Notes: a model not told the origin generated them from the sequence alone. A stretch of 64,000 nt of DNA from Candidatus Martarchaeota archaeon (GCA_023485545.1 JAMCZI010000028.1:1-64000), one strand, 5' to 3'. Positions 25,443 to 35,262 are shown, numbered from the stretch's first letter. Numbers and translations: made by a program.

Positions 25443-28120
25443 GAATGGACAAGGAATCGCTGAGAAAGGAGTTCTCCAAGGAACCTGAGAAATACTACAA
25501 TACAAAACTTTTCGAAGAGGAAGGTTTCGAGAGGCGCAGCTGCCGCATATGCGGCAAGAACTTCTGGAGCGCAGATCCTGAGCGCGACCTGTGCGGCGAT
25601 TCAGAGCACGAACCCTACTCCTTCATAAAAGAGAAGTCTAAGGAACTATCGTACGACGAGTTCTGGAAGTATTTCTCCGGGTATTTCAGCAAGCACGGTC
25701 ATTCAATAGTCAGCAAGTATCCTGTTGTAAGCCGCTGGAGGCCAGACCTGTACTTCACGATAGCAAGCATACAAGACTTCCAGAGGCTGGAGAATGGAAG
25801 GATAAGCTTCGAGTACCCTAAGAATCCGCTGCTTGTGCCACAGATGTGCATGCGCTTCAATGACGTCCCCAACGTCGGGATAACCGGAAGGCACCTGACA
25901 TCGTTCATGATGGCAGGCCAGCATGCATTCGACTATCCAAAGCACGGATACTGGAGGGACAGGACGATAGAGCTCAACTTCGGGTTCTTAAACAAGGAGC
26001 TTCGCATACCGAAGGAAAAGATAACGTACGTGGAGGACGTGTGGGCAATGGGCGATTTCTCCGAGTTCGGGCCGTGCATAGAGGGTTTCTCAGGCGGTCT
26101 CGAGCTGGTTAACAACGTCTTCACCCAGTACCAATACTCTGATGGAAAGGTCAGCGAGCTCGAAGGCAAGGTTGTGGATGTTGGGTGGGGATTTGAGAGG
26201 CTTATGTGGTTCCATTCCGGGTCCCAAACACTGTATGACGTGGTGTTCTCGAAGGAGCTGGAATACATGTACAGGAACTCAGGGATAAAACCGGATCATG
26301 CGATGTACTCTAAAATAGCATCGATAGCTGGCGAGATAGACATATCAGAAGAGAAATCGCCGCACGACTACGAGCTCAAGGTGTCGGGAAGGTCCGGCAT
26401 AGGGATGAAGGACTACTCGAGCGTGATAAAGCCAATGCAGGCTGCATACGCAGTTGCAGATCACGCAAGAAGCATAATGTTCGCCATAAGTGACGGCTCC
26501 CTCCCTAGCAATGTAGGGGGAGGATACAACATAAGGGTGATACTCAGGAGAGCGCTCGACATGATATCGTCCAATAATCTCAACGTTGATTTCATAAAGC
26601 TCATGGAGATATCTAGCAGGAACATGGCGCACGTGTACCCAGACCTGAAAGACTCTTTTGGCGAGATATCCGAGGTGCTAAAGGTCGAGACGGAAAGATA
26701 TTCGCGCAGCAAGGCTGAGGCATCAAAGATCGTGTCCCAGATGCTAGCGTCAGGAAAGGAGGTGACATCCGAACGCCTTGGCGTTCTCTACGAGAGCAAC
26801 GGCATAACCCCAGAATTCATAAAGTCAGTTGCCGAGTCGCAGGGCATGCATATAGAGGTGCCTGAGAACGTCTACTCCTCAGTGGTAAAGGGCGATTTCG
26901 CGCAGCGCAGGAAGCAGAAGAAGAAATCTCCTGTAGAAGTCTTGGGGCTGCCGCAGACCAAGAAGCTATACTACGACTACGCTACGGATTCCGATTCAAA
27001 AGTTCTACTATCAGAAGGCAAGTACGTTGTCCTCGATGCAACGCCATTCTATCCTGAAGGAGGCGGCCAGGAAGCAGACCATGGCGAGATTGATGGGCAT
27101 TCTGTTGCAGATGTGCAGTCGTACGGCGGAGTAATAGTCCACGTGCTTTCTGCGCCGCACAAGTTCGAGAAGGGCTCCAAGGTAAGGTGCTCCGTTGACA
27201 AAGAAAGGCGCATAAGGCTTATGGCTCACCATACCGCTACGCATATAATCAGCGCAGCAGCGAGAAAGCTCCTCGGTCCACATGCGTGGCAGGAAGGTGC
27301 GAGGAAGGGCGAGATGAAAGCCCATATAGACATAGCCCATTACGAAAAGCTCACTGAACAGCAGGTAGAAAAGCTGGAGCGCATTGCCAACGACTTCATA
27401 GTGCACGGAATAAAAGTATCCGTAAAAGAGATGGATCGCGGCACTGCAGAGCAGGAATACGGCTTCTCGATATACCAGGGCCATGGGGTCCCTTCGAGCA
27501 CGATGCGCATAGTAAGGATAAGCGACCTTGATGGCAAACTGATAGATGCAGAGGCCTGCGGAGGACTCCATCTGATGGGCAGGGAAACATACATAGGGCT
27601 GATAAAGATAACTGCATCGTACAGGATACACGACGGCATAAACCGGATCGAGTTTGTTGCCGGCCCAGCGGCTGCAGACTATATCTCTGCAGTATCCAAG
27701 GAGATCTCGAGCATAGGCACTGCGCTCAAGTACAGCGGTTCCAGCATATCACAGGGCGTCATGTCTCGCATAAGCGAGCTTGAGAGCTACAAAAAGCAAT
27801 ATGAATCGATGGAGGAGGACCTGTCCAAGCTGATGGGTGCCGAGCTTTCTGGCAAATCCACTTCCGGGCTGGTGTCGGACAAGACTCCGTACGGCAGGAA
27901 GCTAATGAGAAAAGCGGCAACTATTGCAACTGCGAAGAATCCAAGGATAACTGTCATACTGCACAACGATTCTGGGGAGATAATAGCGATATCGGGTCAG
28001 AAGTCCGGCATCTCCGCAATAGATGTGCTGCGCGAATACGTCTCGAAGAACATGAAGGGCGGCTCTTTCAGTGGCGGAGGATCTGACAAGTTTGCGGAAG
28101 GGGTTGTGAAGTTCAGCTAA
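25439..28120 (+). CDS. alaS: Alanyl-tRNA synthetase (archaeal type)
   Basis: 893 residues. The N-terminal extension has CRICGKNF and a second cysteine/histidine cluster, typical of archaeal AlaRS. The class II catalytic core contains YFTIASIQDFQ and the GFERLMWFHSG motif 3 region. The editing domain has HHTATHI (about residue 597) and EACGGLHL (about 705), which bind zinc to clear mischarged serine or glycine. The C-Ala domain ends in GGSFSGGGSDKFAEG. It charges tRNA-Ala. The 3' end overlaps the convergent transporter gene by eight bases. Confidence 0.96.
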   Translation: MRMDKESLRKEFSKEPEKYYNTKLFEEEGFERRSCRICGKNFWSADPERDLCGDSEHEPYSFIKEKSKELSYDEFWKYFSGYFSKHGHSIVSKYPVVSRWRPDLYFTIASIQDFQRLENGRISFEYPKNPLLVPQMCMRFNDVPNVGITGRHLTSFMMAGQHAFDYPKHGYWRDRTIELNFGFLNKELRIPKEKITYVEDVWAMGDFSEFGPCIEGFSGGLELVNNVFTQYQYSDGKVSELEGKVVDVGWGFERLMWFHSGSQTLYDVVFSKELEYMYRNSGIKPDHAMYSKIASIAGEIDISEEKSPHDYELKVSGRSGIGMKDYSSVIKPMQAAYAVADHARSIMFAISDGSLPSNVGGGYNIRVILRRALDMISSNNLNVDFIKLMEISSRNMAHVYPDLKDSFGEISEVLKVETERYSRSKAEASKIVSQMLASGKEVTSERLGVLYESNGITPEFIKSVAESQGMHIEVPENVYSSVVKGDFAQRRKQKKKSPVEVLGLPQTKKLYYDYATDSDSKVLLSEGKYVVLDATPFYPEGGGQEADHGEIDGHSVADVQSYGGVIVHVLSAPHKFEKGSKVRCSVDKERRIRLMAHHTATHIISAAARKLLGPHAWQEGARKGEMKAHIDIAHYEKLTEQQVEKLERIANDFIVHGIKVSVKEMDRGTAEQEYGFSIYQGHGVPSSTMRIVRISDLDGKLIDAEACGGLHLMGRETYIGLIKITASYRIHDGINRIEFVAGPAAADYISAVSKEISSIGTALKYSGSSISQGVMSRISELESYKKQYESMEEDLSKLMGAELSGKSTSGLVSDKTPYGRKLMRKAATIATAKNPRITVILHNDSGEIIAISGQKSGISAIDVLREYVSKNMKGGSFSGGGSDKFAEGVVKFS

Positions 28121-28445
28121 GCCCTATAAGCACAACTCCCACTGTTATCACAAGAACGCCCACCCACCTGAGCGGCGGAACGCTTTCGGACAGTGCAAAT
28201 CTCGCGAGAAGCACTGCAAATATGTAAGACAGGCCGCCAATGCTGTAGGCCCAGCTCAGATGAGTCCTGCTAAGCACATAGAAATAGAATACCGTCGAGA
28301 AGATGTAAGACACCAAGCCTATCGCCAGAAGCTCGGCGAACAGACCCGTGCTGTCAAAGGCGCCTTTGAAGAAAAACTGCCCAAGGGCTCCTAGGAATGT
28401 GGAGCAGAGCAGGAAAATTATGTACTTCAATTTGCTTGATTTCAT
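28113..28445 (-). CDS. SMR/EamA-type small membrane transporter subunit
   Basis: 110 residues with four membrane helices, the size of small multidrug resistance proteins. A conserved-looking LGALGQFFFKGAF in helix 1 replaces the glutamate region of EmrE. The C-terminal helix pattern RWVGVLVITVGVVLIG resembles half of an EamA transporter. The neighbour upstream encodes a second four-helix protein of the same family, so they probably form a heterodimer, as in paired SMR or ArnE/ArnF systems. The transported substrate is unknown. Confidence 0.7.
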   Translation of the reverse strand: MKSSKLKYIIFLLCSTFLGALGQFFFKGAFDSTGLFAELLAIGLVSYIFSTVFYFYVLSRTHLSWAYSIGGLSYIFAVLLARFALSESVPPLRWVGVLVITVGVVLIGLS

Positions 28446-28452
28446 CCGACCA

Positions 28453-28809
28453 CTATGCCGATACAGCTATTATGACTATGCCAAGGAACACCAGCGCTAT
28501 GCCTGCTGCCCTCTTTAGGTCAGGCTTCTCTCTGAGGAACAGCGCCGATATTATGAATATGAATATGAAGGTGCTTGCAAATAGGGGATAGACAAGCGAT
28601 AGCGGCGCCTTGCCCAGCGCATACAGGTAGACTACAAGGCTAAGCAGGTAGCCTCCGAAACCCATTATGACCTTTGGCCTCTTAAGCAGTTTTATGAATC
28701 CGCGCATGCCGCGGATCGGCTCAAGCATCTCCTTTTTGAAGACAAGCTGCGCGAGCGCGGCGATAAACGCTGCGACAAGTGTTATAAATATAACTAAGTA
28801 TATTATCAT
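28453..28809 (-). CDS. SMR/EamA-type small membrane transporter subunit, partner
   Basis: 118 residues with four helices. AALAQLVFKKEM in helix 1, YLYALGKAPLSLVYPLFAS in helix 3 and LREKPDLKRAAGIALVFLGIVII at the end mark the EamA/SMR fold. The ATG at 28809 follows GGTG by five bases. A longer frame reaches 28902, but its extra 31 residues (with cysteine and serine runs) look non-membrane and spurious. It lies seven bases upstream of its partner gene. Its promoter must lie inside the divergent gene at 28832. Confidence 0.72.
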   Translation of the reverse strand: MIIYLVIFITLVAAFIAALAQLVFKKEMLEPIRGMRGFIKLLKRPKVIMGFGGYLLSLVVYLYALGKAPLSLVYPLFASTFIFIFIISALFLREKPDLKRAAGIALVFLGIVIIAVSA

Positions 28810-28831
28810 GCTACCACCCTCGGTGCATCCC

Positions 28832-29125
28832 ATGGCAAAAGTCCAAACTGAACTTCTTTCGTCATTGTTCACCGTTGTGTTCTCTATAACTGCAATAATC
28901 ATATTTATATATCATGGTGGCAGCATTATGTTCTATGTTGTCGCCGCATTCGCTCTTGCGGCCGGGCTGTTCAACGCGTGGATCCTGTCAAAAAGCGGCG
29001 AGGAGGGCACGGCTGCCAGAAACCAGGCATCCGTACCTGGCCCTTACGTAAATGTTGCGGCAAAGCGTGCGACAAAGCACAGGGCAAAAAGGCGCCCGCG
29101 CAAAAGCACTAAAAAGAGAAGGTAA
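28832..29125 (+). CDS. Small two-helix membrane protein with basic tail
   Basis: 97 residues, not recognised. Two membrane helices (around FTVVFSITAIIIFIYHGG and FYVVAAFALAAGLFNAWIL) are followed by a tail dense in Arg and Lys (KRATKHRAKRRPRKSTKKRR). The ATG at 28832 follows GGTG by six bases. An internal ATG at 28928 lies about 23 bases after a TATA-like element and could give a shorter form. It is three bases from topA and divergent from the transporter pair with only 22 bases between starts. Confidence 0.55.
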   Translation: MAKVQTELLSSLFTVVFSITAIIIFIYHGGSIMFYVVAAFALAAGLFNAWILSKSGEEGTAARNQASVPGPYVNVAAKRATKHRAKRRPRKSTKKRR

Positions 29126-29128
29126 TAC

Positions 29129-31315
29129 ATGTCAGTTCTCATAGTCTCGGAGAAGCCGAGCGTTGCGTTGAGGATATCACAAGCGCTTAGCGGCGGCACG
29201 GCTGAAAGGAAAAGCTCATCAGGAAAGGTCAGCTACTACATGTTCAAGAGGGACGGCGACGAAGTGTACGTCGCCGCTGCTGCCGGTCACCTCTTCACCC
29301 TGAAGCAGACCAGTAGGGAGCGCGACTATCCGGCGCTCGACATAGCGTGGGCGCCTTCATACGAGGTTGGGACCAAGTCTTCGCACACAAAGGCATACCT
29401 GGACCTTCTTTCGAGCATAGGCAAGAAGTGCGACTCATTCATAAACGCATGCGACTTCGACGTCGAGGGCACCGTGATAGGCACGAACATAATAAAGTAC
29501 ATAGCAGGGGAGAGATTCCAGAAAGTGTCGAAGAGGATGAAGTTTTCCACCACCACGACACCAGACCTCACCGATGCTTATGCTAATCTGATGCCGCCTG
29601 ACATGGGCAACTTCTATGCTGGCGAGGCGCGCCACATGCTCGACTGGCTCTGGGGAATAAACTTCAGCAGGGCGCTGACCAGGGCCGCCGTCGGAAGGAG
29701 CTTCAGCAAGTCCCTTAGCATAGGCAGGGTGCAGGGACCAGCGCTCGCCATGCTGGCGAAGCACGAGCTCGAAATATCAAGGTTTGTCTCCCGCCCGTTC
29801 TGGCGCGTCACCGCTGCCGCAGAGGGCATAGAGTTTGCCAGCCTGCGCGGCGACATGTACGACGAGAAAGTTGCTTCATCCACGCTGTCAAAAGCCAACT
29901 CCTCGAAAGATTCAGGCACGGTAGAGAAGATAGAAAAATCAGAACGCAATATCAAGCCTTATCCACCTTTCGATCTTACATCGCTCCAGCTCGAGGCGAG
30001 CCACGTGCTTCACTACGATCCCTCAAGGACTCTCGCGATAGCACAGTCGCTTTACGAGCGCTCCTACATCTCATATCCGAGGACATCTTCGCAGAAATTG
30101 CCCGCGACGCTTGGCCTGGGAAAGATAATAAGCGCGCTGTCCAAGAATCCAGAATATGCTGCATATGCGCAGAGCCTCGTGAAGCAGAATAGGTTCAGGC
30201 CATTAGAAGGCAAGAAATCCGACGAGGCGCACCCCGCAATATTTCCCACCGGCGAGGAGCCAAAGGCTCTCAGCAAGGAGGAGCAGCGCCTGTACGACCT
30301 TATAACTAGAAGGTTCCTGGCGTGTTTCGGCGAGGACGCGCAGATGTCCCTCGAGAAGGTCACAGTCTCATTCGGCGGCGAGCTGTTTGGTGCGAACGGC
30401 CACAAGACTGTAAAGAAGGGCTGGCGTGAAATCTATACATTCATACAGGACGAGGAGAAGGAACTCCCGCAATTCAGGCAGGGCGGAAAAATATCCGCTT
30501 CTGCAATAGAGAAAAAAGAGCTGCAAACCCAGCCTCCGAAGCGGTATACGAAAGCAGGGCTCATATCAGAGCTTGAGAAGCGTGACCTTGGGACCAAGGC
30601 GACACGCGCATCGATAATAGACACCCTTTTCAAAAGAGGCTACGTTGACGGTTCAAGCATAAAGGTGACGCCATTCGGCATGAAGGTGTACGAGACGCTT
30701 TCAAGCAACTGCAGCATGATAGTCGACGAGAACACAACTAGGGCGCTCGAGCGCGACATGGAGCAGATAAGTGCGGGCAGGAAGACAGAGTCCGAAGTGA
30801 TTGAGGAGGGCAAGCGCATGCTCATAGACGCGTTGAAGGTGTTCGACAGCAACATATCGAAGATATCAGAGGACCTGAGGGGCGCAATGCGCGAGAACGT
30901 CAAGGTGCTGGGCAAGTGCCCGCGGGACGGCGGAGACCTCATAATACGTTTTTCAAGGGCCGGCAAGGCATTCGTCGCCTGCTCCAACTATCCAAATTGC
31001 ACGAATACCTATTCGCTGCCGCAGAAGGCGAAGATTGAGCCAACCGGCAAGGTATGCGAACATTGCCACACCCCGTTCATAAGGGTGTTCAGGGTCGGAA
31101 GGCGTCCGTTCGAGATGGACCTGGACCCAAACTGCGTGACGAAAAAGGACTGGGGCAAGCCGCGTGAGCAAGCGCCCAAGCCGGTTCCAGCTCAAGACAA
31201 AGCCGCCCCGGCAAAGAAAAAATCTCGGCCGAAGCGCAGCACAAAGCAAAAATCCAAAAAGGCGCCCGCGAGGTCTAGCAAAAAAAGCGCGAAGCAGGTG
31301 AACAACGATGACTGA
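29129..31315 (+). CDS. topA: DNA topoisomerase I (type IA)
   Basis: 728 residues. The Toprim domain starts LIVSEKPSVA, with the metal-binding CDFDVEG. The catalytic tyrosine is in SYISYPRTS (about residue 316), followed by SDEAHPAIFPT. Two C-terminal zinc modules are visible: a CPRDGG...CSNYPNC finger and CEHC with a later cysteine. The last 60 or so residues are a Pro/Lys/Arg-rich tail ending in NNDD. The enzyme relaxes negatively supercoiled DNA by cutting one strand. It starts three bases after the small membrane protein and overlaps the methyltransferase gene by eight bases. Confidence 0.95.
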   Translation: MSVLIVSEKPSVALRISQALSGGTAERKSSSGKVSYYMFKRDGDEVYVAAAAGHLFTLKQTSRERDYPALDIAWAPSYEVGTKSSHTKAYLDLLSSIGKKCDSFINACDFDVEGTVIGTNIIKYIAGERFQKVSKRMKFSTTTTPDLTDAYANLMPPDMGNFYAGEARHMLDWLWGINFSRALTRAAVGRSFSKSLSIGRVQGPALAMLAKHELEISRFVSRPFWRVTAAAEGIEFASLRGDMYDEKVASSTLSKANSSKDSGTVEKIEKSERNIKPYPPFDLTSLQLEASHVLHYDPSRTLAIAQSLYERSYISYPRTSSQKLPATLGLGKIISALSKNPEYAAYAQSLVKQNRFRPLEGKKSDEAHPAIFPTGEEPKALSKEEQRLYDLITRRFLACFGEDAQMSLEKVTVSFGGELFGANGHKTVKKGWREIYTFIQDEEKELPQFRQGGKISASAIEKKELQTQPPKRYTKAGLISELEKRDLGTKATRASIIDTLFKRGYVDGSSIKVTPFGMKVYETLSSNCSMIVDENTTRALERDMEQISAGRKTESEVIEEGKRMLIDALKVFDSNISKISEDLRGAMRENVKVLGKCPRDGGDLIIRFSRAGKAFVACSNYPNCTNTYSLPQKAKIEPTGKVCEHCHTPFIRVFRVGRRPFEMDLDPNCVTKKDWGKPREQAPKPVPAQDKAAPAKKKSRPKRSTKQKSKKAPARSSKKSAKQVNNDD

Positions 31316-31901
31316 CTGGCTTGTCACGGACGCATACAGGCATCTAAAGCGCGGCCCGCAGGTGATACTGCCTAAGGATATAGGCCTGATACTCGGCTAT
31401 TCGGGGGTAGGCAAGCACAGCAGGTGCATAGATGCCGGAACGGGCAGCGGCTGGCTGGCGGTAGCTCTGGCGCGTGTTGCGGGCGAGGTGGTGAGCTACG
31501 ACATCCGTGAAGATTTCCTCAGCATAGCGAAGAAGAACGCCGCAATGCTGCAGCTTGACAACCTTGAACTGAAAGTTGGCGACTTTTCGAAACGTGTGAG
31601 CGAGAAGAGCGCCAGCTTTGACTTGGTAACGCTTGACATGCCCAACTCTGACAAATGCCTCAGGAACGCAAGGCGTCTGCTTAAGCCTGGCGGCATGGTG
31701 GTAGGGTATCTGCCGCATTCTGAGCAGCTGAACAAGTTCGTCTCGGTGATGGAAAAGCTTGGCTTTGAAAAGATATTCTCGCTGGAGCCGATAATACGCG
31801 ATATGCTGGTCCGTTCAGACGGCACTAGGCCGTCTACGAAGGGGGTATGGCATACCGCGTACCTATCCTTTGGGTTCAAACCGCATGCGAACCAGGTATA
31901 A
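31308..31901 (+). CDS. tRNA (adenine-58-N1)-methyltransferase-like protein (TrmI family)
   Basis: 197 residues. RGPQVILPKDIGLILGY is the characteristic N-terminal segment of TrmI/COG2519 enzymes, and the SAM-binding loop is DAGTGSGWLA. YDIRED ends strand 2 and LDMPNS forms the motif IV region. A C-terminal tail with GVWHTAYLSF follows. It is shorter than typical archaeal TrmI (around 250 residues) because most of the N-terminal beta domain is absent. It could modify A57/A58 of tRNA; another nucleic-acid target is possible. It overlaps topA. Confidence 0.75.
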   Translation: MTDWLVTDAYRHLKRGPQVILPKDIGLILGYSGVGKHSRCIDAGTGSGWLAVALARVAGEVVSYDIREDFLSIAKKNAAMLQLDNLELKVGDFSKRVSEKSASFDLVTLDMPNSDKCLRNARRLLKPGGMVVGYLPHSEQLNKFVSVMEKLGFEKIFSLEPIIRDMLVRSDGTRPSTKGVWHTAYLSFGFKPHANQV

Positions 31902-31933
31902 ACAGTATTTATTATTTATTGGTAATAACTGTT
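31901..31933 (+). repeat. Inverted repeat before surface-protein operon
   Basis: AACAGT (31901-31906) and ACTGTT (31928-31933) flank an A/T-rich stretch with TATA-like TATTTATTATTTATT. They lie in the 40-base gap before the LamG gene. This could be an operator; the arms are short. Confidence 0.35.
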
Positions 31934-31941
31934 AGAGGCGT

Positions 31942-34719
31942 ATGCGATCGGGAGGGACAGTTGCTGGCAATAAAGCACAGATAGCGGTGGAGTTCGTAAT
32001 AGTGTACTCTCTTGTGCTTCTCATCTTCATACTCATATTCGCGCTCGTGGCAACGGAGCAGGCGTCCCTCATAACAGAGCAGCAGAGCGGCGCGATAGAA
32101 CTCCTTACCGAGAGCATAGCAGGGTACATAAACCAGGCAGTGACTGCAGGCAACGGCTATTCCACCAATGTATCAATTCCTGGCACAATCTCTTCCACTC
32201 CATATACGCTTGAGCTGTCGGATACCGGCGTAATCATAACTAAGATGTCCCTCGCGAAGCAGGTCATAACCGCCGAGGCATTCAGCTCTGCGAGGAACAT
32301 AGTGGTGAACAGCACCCTCGTGGACTCGGCTGACGGCATAAACGTATATTCCGTGCCAGTATACAAGGGTGTGATACAGATATCAAATTCGCACGGCATA
32401 ATATACATAGACGAGCCTCCTCCCTCTGTGATAGGCATGCCGGGAAGCGCCGTGCTCACAAAATTATTTTCGTCATACATAGGGAATTTTAGCAGCACAT
32501 CTGCATATGATCCAGGCTGCGGCCCTTATAGTGCAAGCAGCAGCTCTTGCATAGTTGCGAACGTTCCGATATCCGGCACCAGCCCAGAATTCACCGTGGC
32601 TGGATGGATGAACATACCGGGATTGACAGGGGGACAGTCGTGGACAGAGCCATTCGTAGGATTCAACAACTACCAGGCTTTGGGACTTCTGGCGAGTGGC
32701 GCGGGGATGGTGCTGCACAGGTGCTCTTCCGCAGACACCTCCGTAAACATAAACGGTGTTACAAACTTCGGCAAATGGAACTTCTTTGCAGTATCAGTGA
32801 ACTCGCCCAATTACTTCTTCCAGTATGGAAGCCTGAACGCATCTACCACAAACACCAATTCATGGAGCAATTCAAATCAGATAATGATAGGCGGGCAATT
32901 CATGGACTGTGACGGAAACCCATTCATAGGAAAGCTAGCCAACATACAGGTGTACTCCACCGCCCTTACGCCCAGCCAGCTGTATACTATGTACTCCGAA
33001 GGGATGGGCGCGGCACCAATCAACGTGACCCACCTTGCGGGCTGGTGGCCGCTCGCCAATAACACGGACGACTACAGCAGCTACGCAGACCAGGGCACGG
33101 CATATGGCCCTATATCCTATCCGTATACATCAGAGTTCAGGGCGAGAGTCCTGAATTTCAACGGCTCTGCGTCTGCAGGCACCCTGGTCGGCTTTGTGTC
33201 CAGCAATGGTATGATAAATGATGCGGGGCGCAGCCTGGCTGAATATACGCCAGCCGATGGCAATCTCACCGTATTCATAAATTCAAACTCCCCATCCAAA
33301 TCAAACCTTACGATGGTAGTGTTCAACGGCAACACAAGCACTGAAGCCAACCTCTCCGCATGGTACCCTCTTGACAGGGGATACGGTATCAGGGCGCTGG
33401 ACCTGAGCACGCACTACCTCAACGGCAGCTTCTCTGGCGGAAAATGGCTGCCGATGGAGAACAACGTCACAACTCTTTCAGGCGCGTACTTCAATGGCGC
33501 AAACAGCATTGTCAAATCATCAATAATCGAAAAAACTGTAAGCGGAGTCACTCTTTCGGCGTGGGTAAACAGCACAGGCACCGGGCAGTTCCCCCAGAAC
33601 ATATTCGAGATAAACGGCACCCCATATACCACACAGACGTTGAGCATAGAGTCCGATTCTGCGACATCAAATGCAGTAATAGCCTGGGGCAACATAGCAA
33701 ACACATTCTCGGATTCGTATTCCGGCAATCTTCCATCAAAAGGCAGGGAATACATGGTGACTGGCGTGTGGAACGGCACGAACGACACGCTGCAGATATA
33801 CATAAACGGGCTGATGGTTGCAAGCGGGCCAGAAAATGGGACGAGGTTTGCGGCATTGACCAACATTAACATTGGAGGCAGCTATACGGGCGTATACAGC
33901 TTCAATGGAATGATATCCAATGTGCAGCTGTACTCTCAGCCATTGGGTGCGGCGGAGATAGGCCAGCTTTTCCTGCAGGGCCCGGCCAGCGTGCCGATAG
34001 CAGGGGCTAATCTCGAAGGCTGGTGGCCATTTTCTGGAGGGTTCTCAGATTATAGCGCTTCGCCAAGCCCAGCACACCAGTCAAATGTTGTACTAAAGAC
34101 TTTCGGTTATTCCAACAACACACTGCCTTCCATCTCGGTGCCATCATTCAACGGGCTGGACGGTTCAATAAGCCTACCGTCATTCAATGCACTCGACGGC
34201 AAGGGGTCTTTCTCTGTAAGCACATGGCTTGAATACTCCGGGGGTTCAAAGTACTTTTCGCAGAACCCATACCCAGTTGGCTGGGGAGGCTGCACCACTG
34301 GGTTCATGTTCGCACCACCTAGCAACATCACATTCGTTTACTGGTACGGCTCCTCTGCCCCAACATCCGCCGGCTGCCCGCCGAGCCCCAATGGCGCGAT
34401 ATCCCCATCCTCAATAGGCCTGAAGCAGGGCCAGTGGTATCTGCTCACAGCTACGTACAACTCGATAGAAGGAAACCTCTCCCTTTATGTGAATGGGCAG
34501 CTGTATTCCAGCGCCTTCATGCCGTCGGGCGTCTATCCTGGCGATTTCTCCGAGACCGGCTATGTGGGCGACACTCTGGACGGCAACACTGGCACGCAGT
34601 ACTTCAATGGCTCCATCACCGACCTGCAGGTATACAACACATCGCTGACTAAGCTGCAGGTCGGGCAGCTATATGAGGAGGGCATCCCAATGCTTAAGAG
34701 GGTCAACATATCGGTGTAG
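31942..34719 (+). CDS. Pilin-like LamG-domain surface protein
   Basis: 925 residues. The N-terminus is a class III signal peptide: GNKAQIAVEF followed by a long hydrophobic helix, so it should be cut by the prepilin peptidase and behave as a pilin. The exposed part has about three LamG/concanavalin-like domains (roughly residues 175-345, 505-680 and 725-920). Two carry the linker signature GWWPL/GWWPF near residues 367 and 693. Many N-x-S/T sites suggest glycosylation. LamG domains bind carbohydrate or protein ligands, so adhesion is likely. It heads a four-gene operon. Confidence 0.75.
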   Translation: MRSGGTVAGNKAQIAVEFVIVYSLVLLIFILIFALVATEQASLITEQQSGAIELLTESIAGYINQAVTAGNGYSTNVSIPGTISSTPYTLELSDTGVIITKMSLAKQVITAEAFSSARNIVVNSTLVDSADGINVYSVPVYKGVIQISNSHGIIYIDEPPPSVIGMPGSAVLTKLFSSYIGNFSSTSAYDPGCGPYSASSSSCIVANVPISGTSPEFTVAGWMNIPGLTGGQSWTEPFVGFNNYQALGLLASGAGMVLHRCSSADTSVNINGVTNFGKWNFFAVSVNSPNYFFQYGSLNASTTNTNSWSNSNQIMIGGQFMDCDGNPFIGKLANIQVYSTALTPSQLYTMYSEGMGAAPINVTHLAGWWPLANNTDDYSSYADQGTAYGPISYPYTSEFRARVLNFNGSASAGTLVGFVSSNGMINDAGRSLAEYTPADGNLTVFINSNSPSKSNLTMVVFNGNTSTEANLSAWYPLDRGYGIRALDLSTHYLNGSFSGGKWLPMENNVTTLSGAYFNGANSIVKSSIIEKTVSGVTLSAWVNSTGTGQFPQNIFEINGTPYTTQTLSIESDSATSNAVIAWGNIANTFSDSYSGNLPSKGREYMVTGVWNGTNDTLQIYINGLMVASGPENGTRFAALTNINIGGSYTGVYSFNGMISNVQLYSQPLGAAEIGQLFLQGPASVPIAGANLEGWWPFSGGFSDYSASPSPAHQSNVVLKTFGYSNNTLPSISVPSFNGLDGSISLPSFNALDGKGSFSVSTWLEYSGGSKYFSQNPYPVGWGGCTTGFMFAPPSNITFVYWYGSSAPTSAGCPPSPNGAISPSSIGLKQGQWYLLTATYNSIEGNLSLYVNGQLYSSAFMPSGVYPGDFSETGYVGDTLDGNTGTQYFNGSITDLQVYNTSLTKLQVGQLYEEGIPMLKRVNISV

Positions 34720-34721
34720 CA

Positions 34722-35261
34722 ATGTCAAATATGAAAATGCAGTTCTGGAGCTTCGACGTCATATTCGCGATAGTCATATTCACTGTCGCCATGACCATAC
34801 TCGCGTTCACGTGGTATAACGTGAATTCGGAGCTTGCAATAAGCTCGAGCGGCTCCGGGACGATAATGCAGCTCCAGTCTCAGGTCCTGTCGCAAGCCCT
34901 ACTCTCTGAAGGCTATCCTGCCCATTGGTATTCTCAGGTAAACCTCAGCGATCCTTCGACATGGCAAAAGATAAGCGTCGGGATAGAGGCATCGAACGGT
35001 ACTGAGATATCTTCCAAAAAGCTGTATACATTCATGGCAATGGCAGCATCCGACTACGGGCTGACAAAGCAGCTGCTCGGGGTAAGCTACAATTATTACA
35101 TAATAATATACAATAGCGAGATAAACATAACCATCGGACTTAATCCTTCTACAAATGCGGCGCTTACCACGTACGTGATAAGCCGCTACAGCTACATAGA
35201 CGGCCAACCAGTCAGGATAAAGATAATGCTATGGACTAATACGCAGTCTGCGGTGGTATGA
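34722..35261 (+). CDS. Pilin-like membrane-anchored protein
   Basis: 179 residues, no clear family. MKMQFWSFDVIFAIVIFTVAM forms an N-terminal membrane helix after a short basic head, as in archaeal pilin-like pseudopilins that keep F-x-x-D/E near the helix start. The remainder is predicted extracellular, with several N-x-S/T sites and aromatic strands (YNYYIIIYNSEINITIG). It is separated by two bases from the LamG gene on one side and one base from the next, so the products probably act together in the surface structure. Confidence 0.55.
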   Translation: MSNMKMQFWSFDVIFAIVIFTVAMTILAFTWYNVNSELAISSSGSGTIMQLQSQVLSQALLSEGYPAHWYSQVNLSDPSTWQKISVGIEASNGTEISSKKLYTFMAMAASDYGLTKQLLGVSYNYYIIIYNSEINITIGLNPSTNAALTTYVISRYSYIDGQPVRIKIMLWTNTQSAVV

Positions 35262-35262
35262 G

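Noticed and set aside
28810-28902. Longer start for the second SMR-type protein
   Set aside because: The extra residues are non-membrane and overlap the divergent gene; GGTG five bases before 28809 marks the real start.
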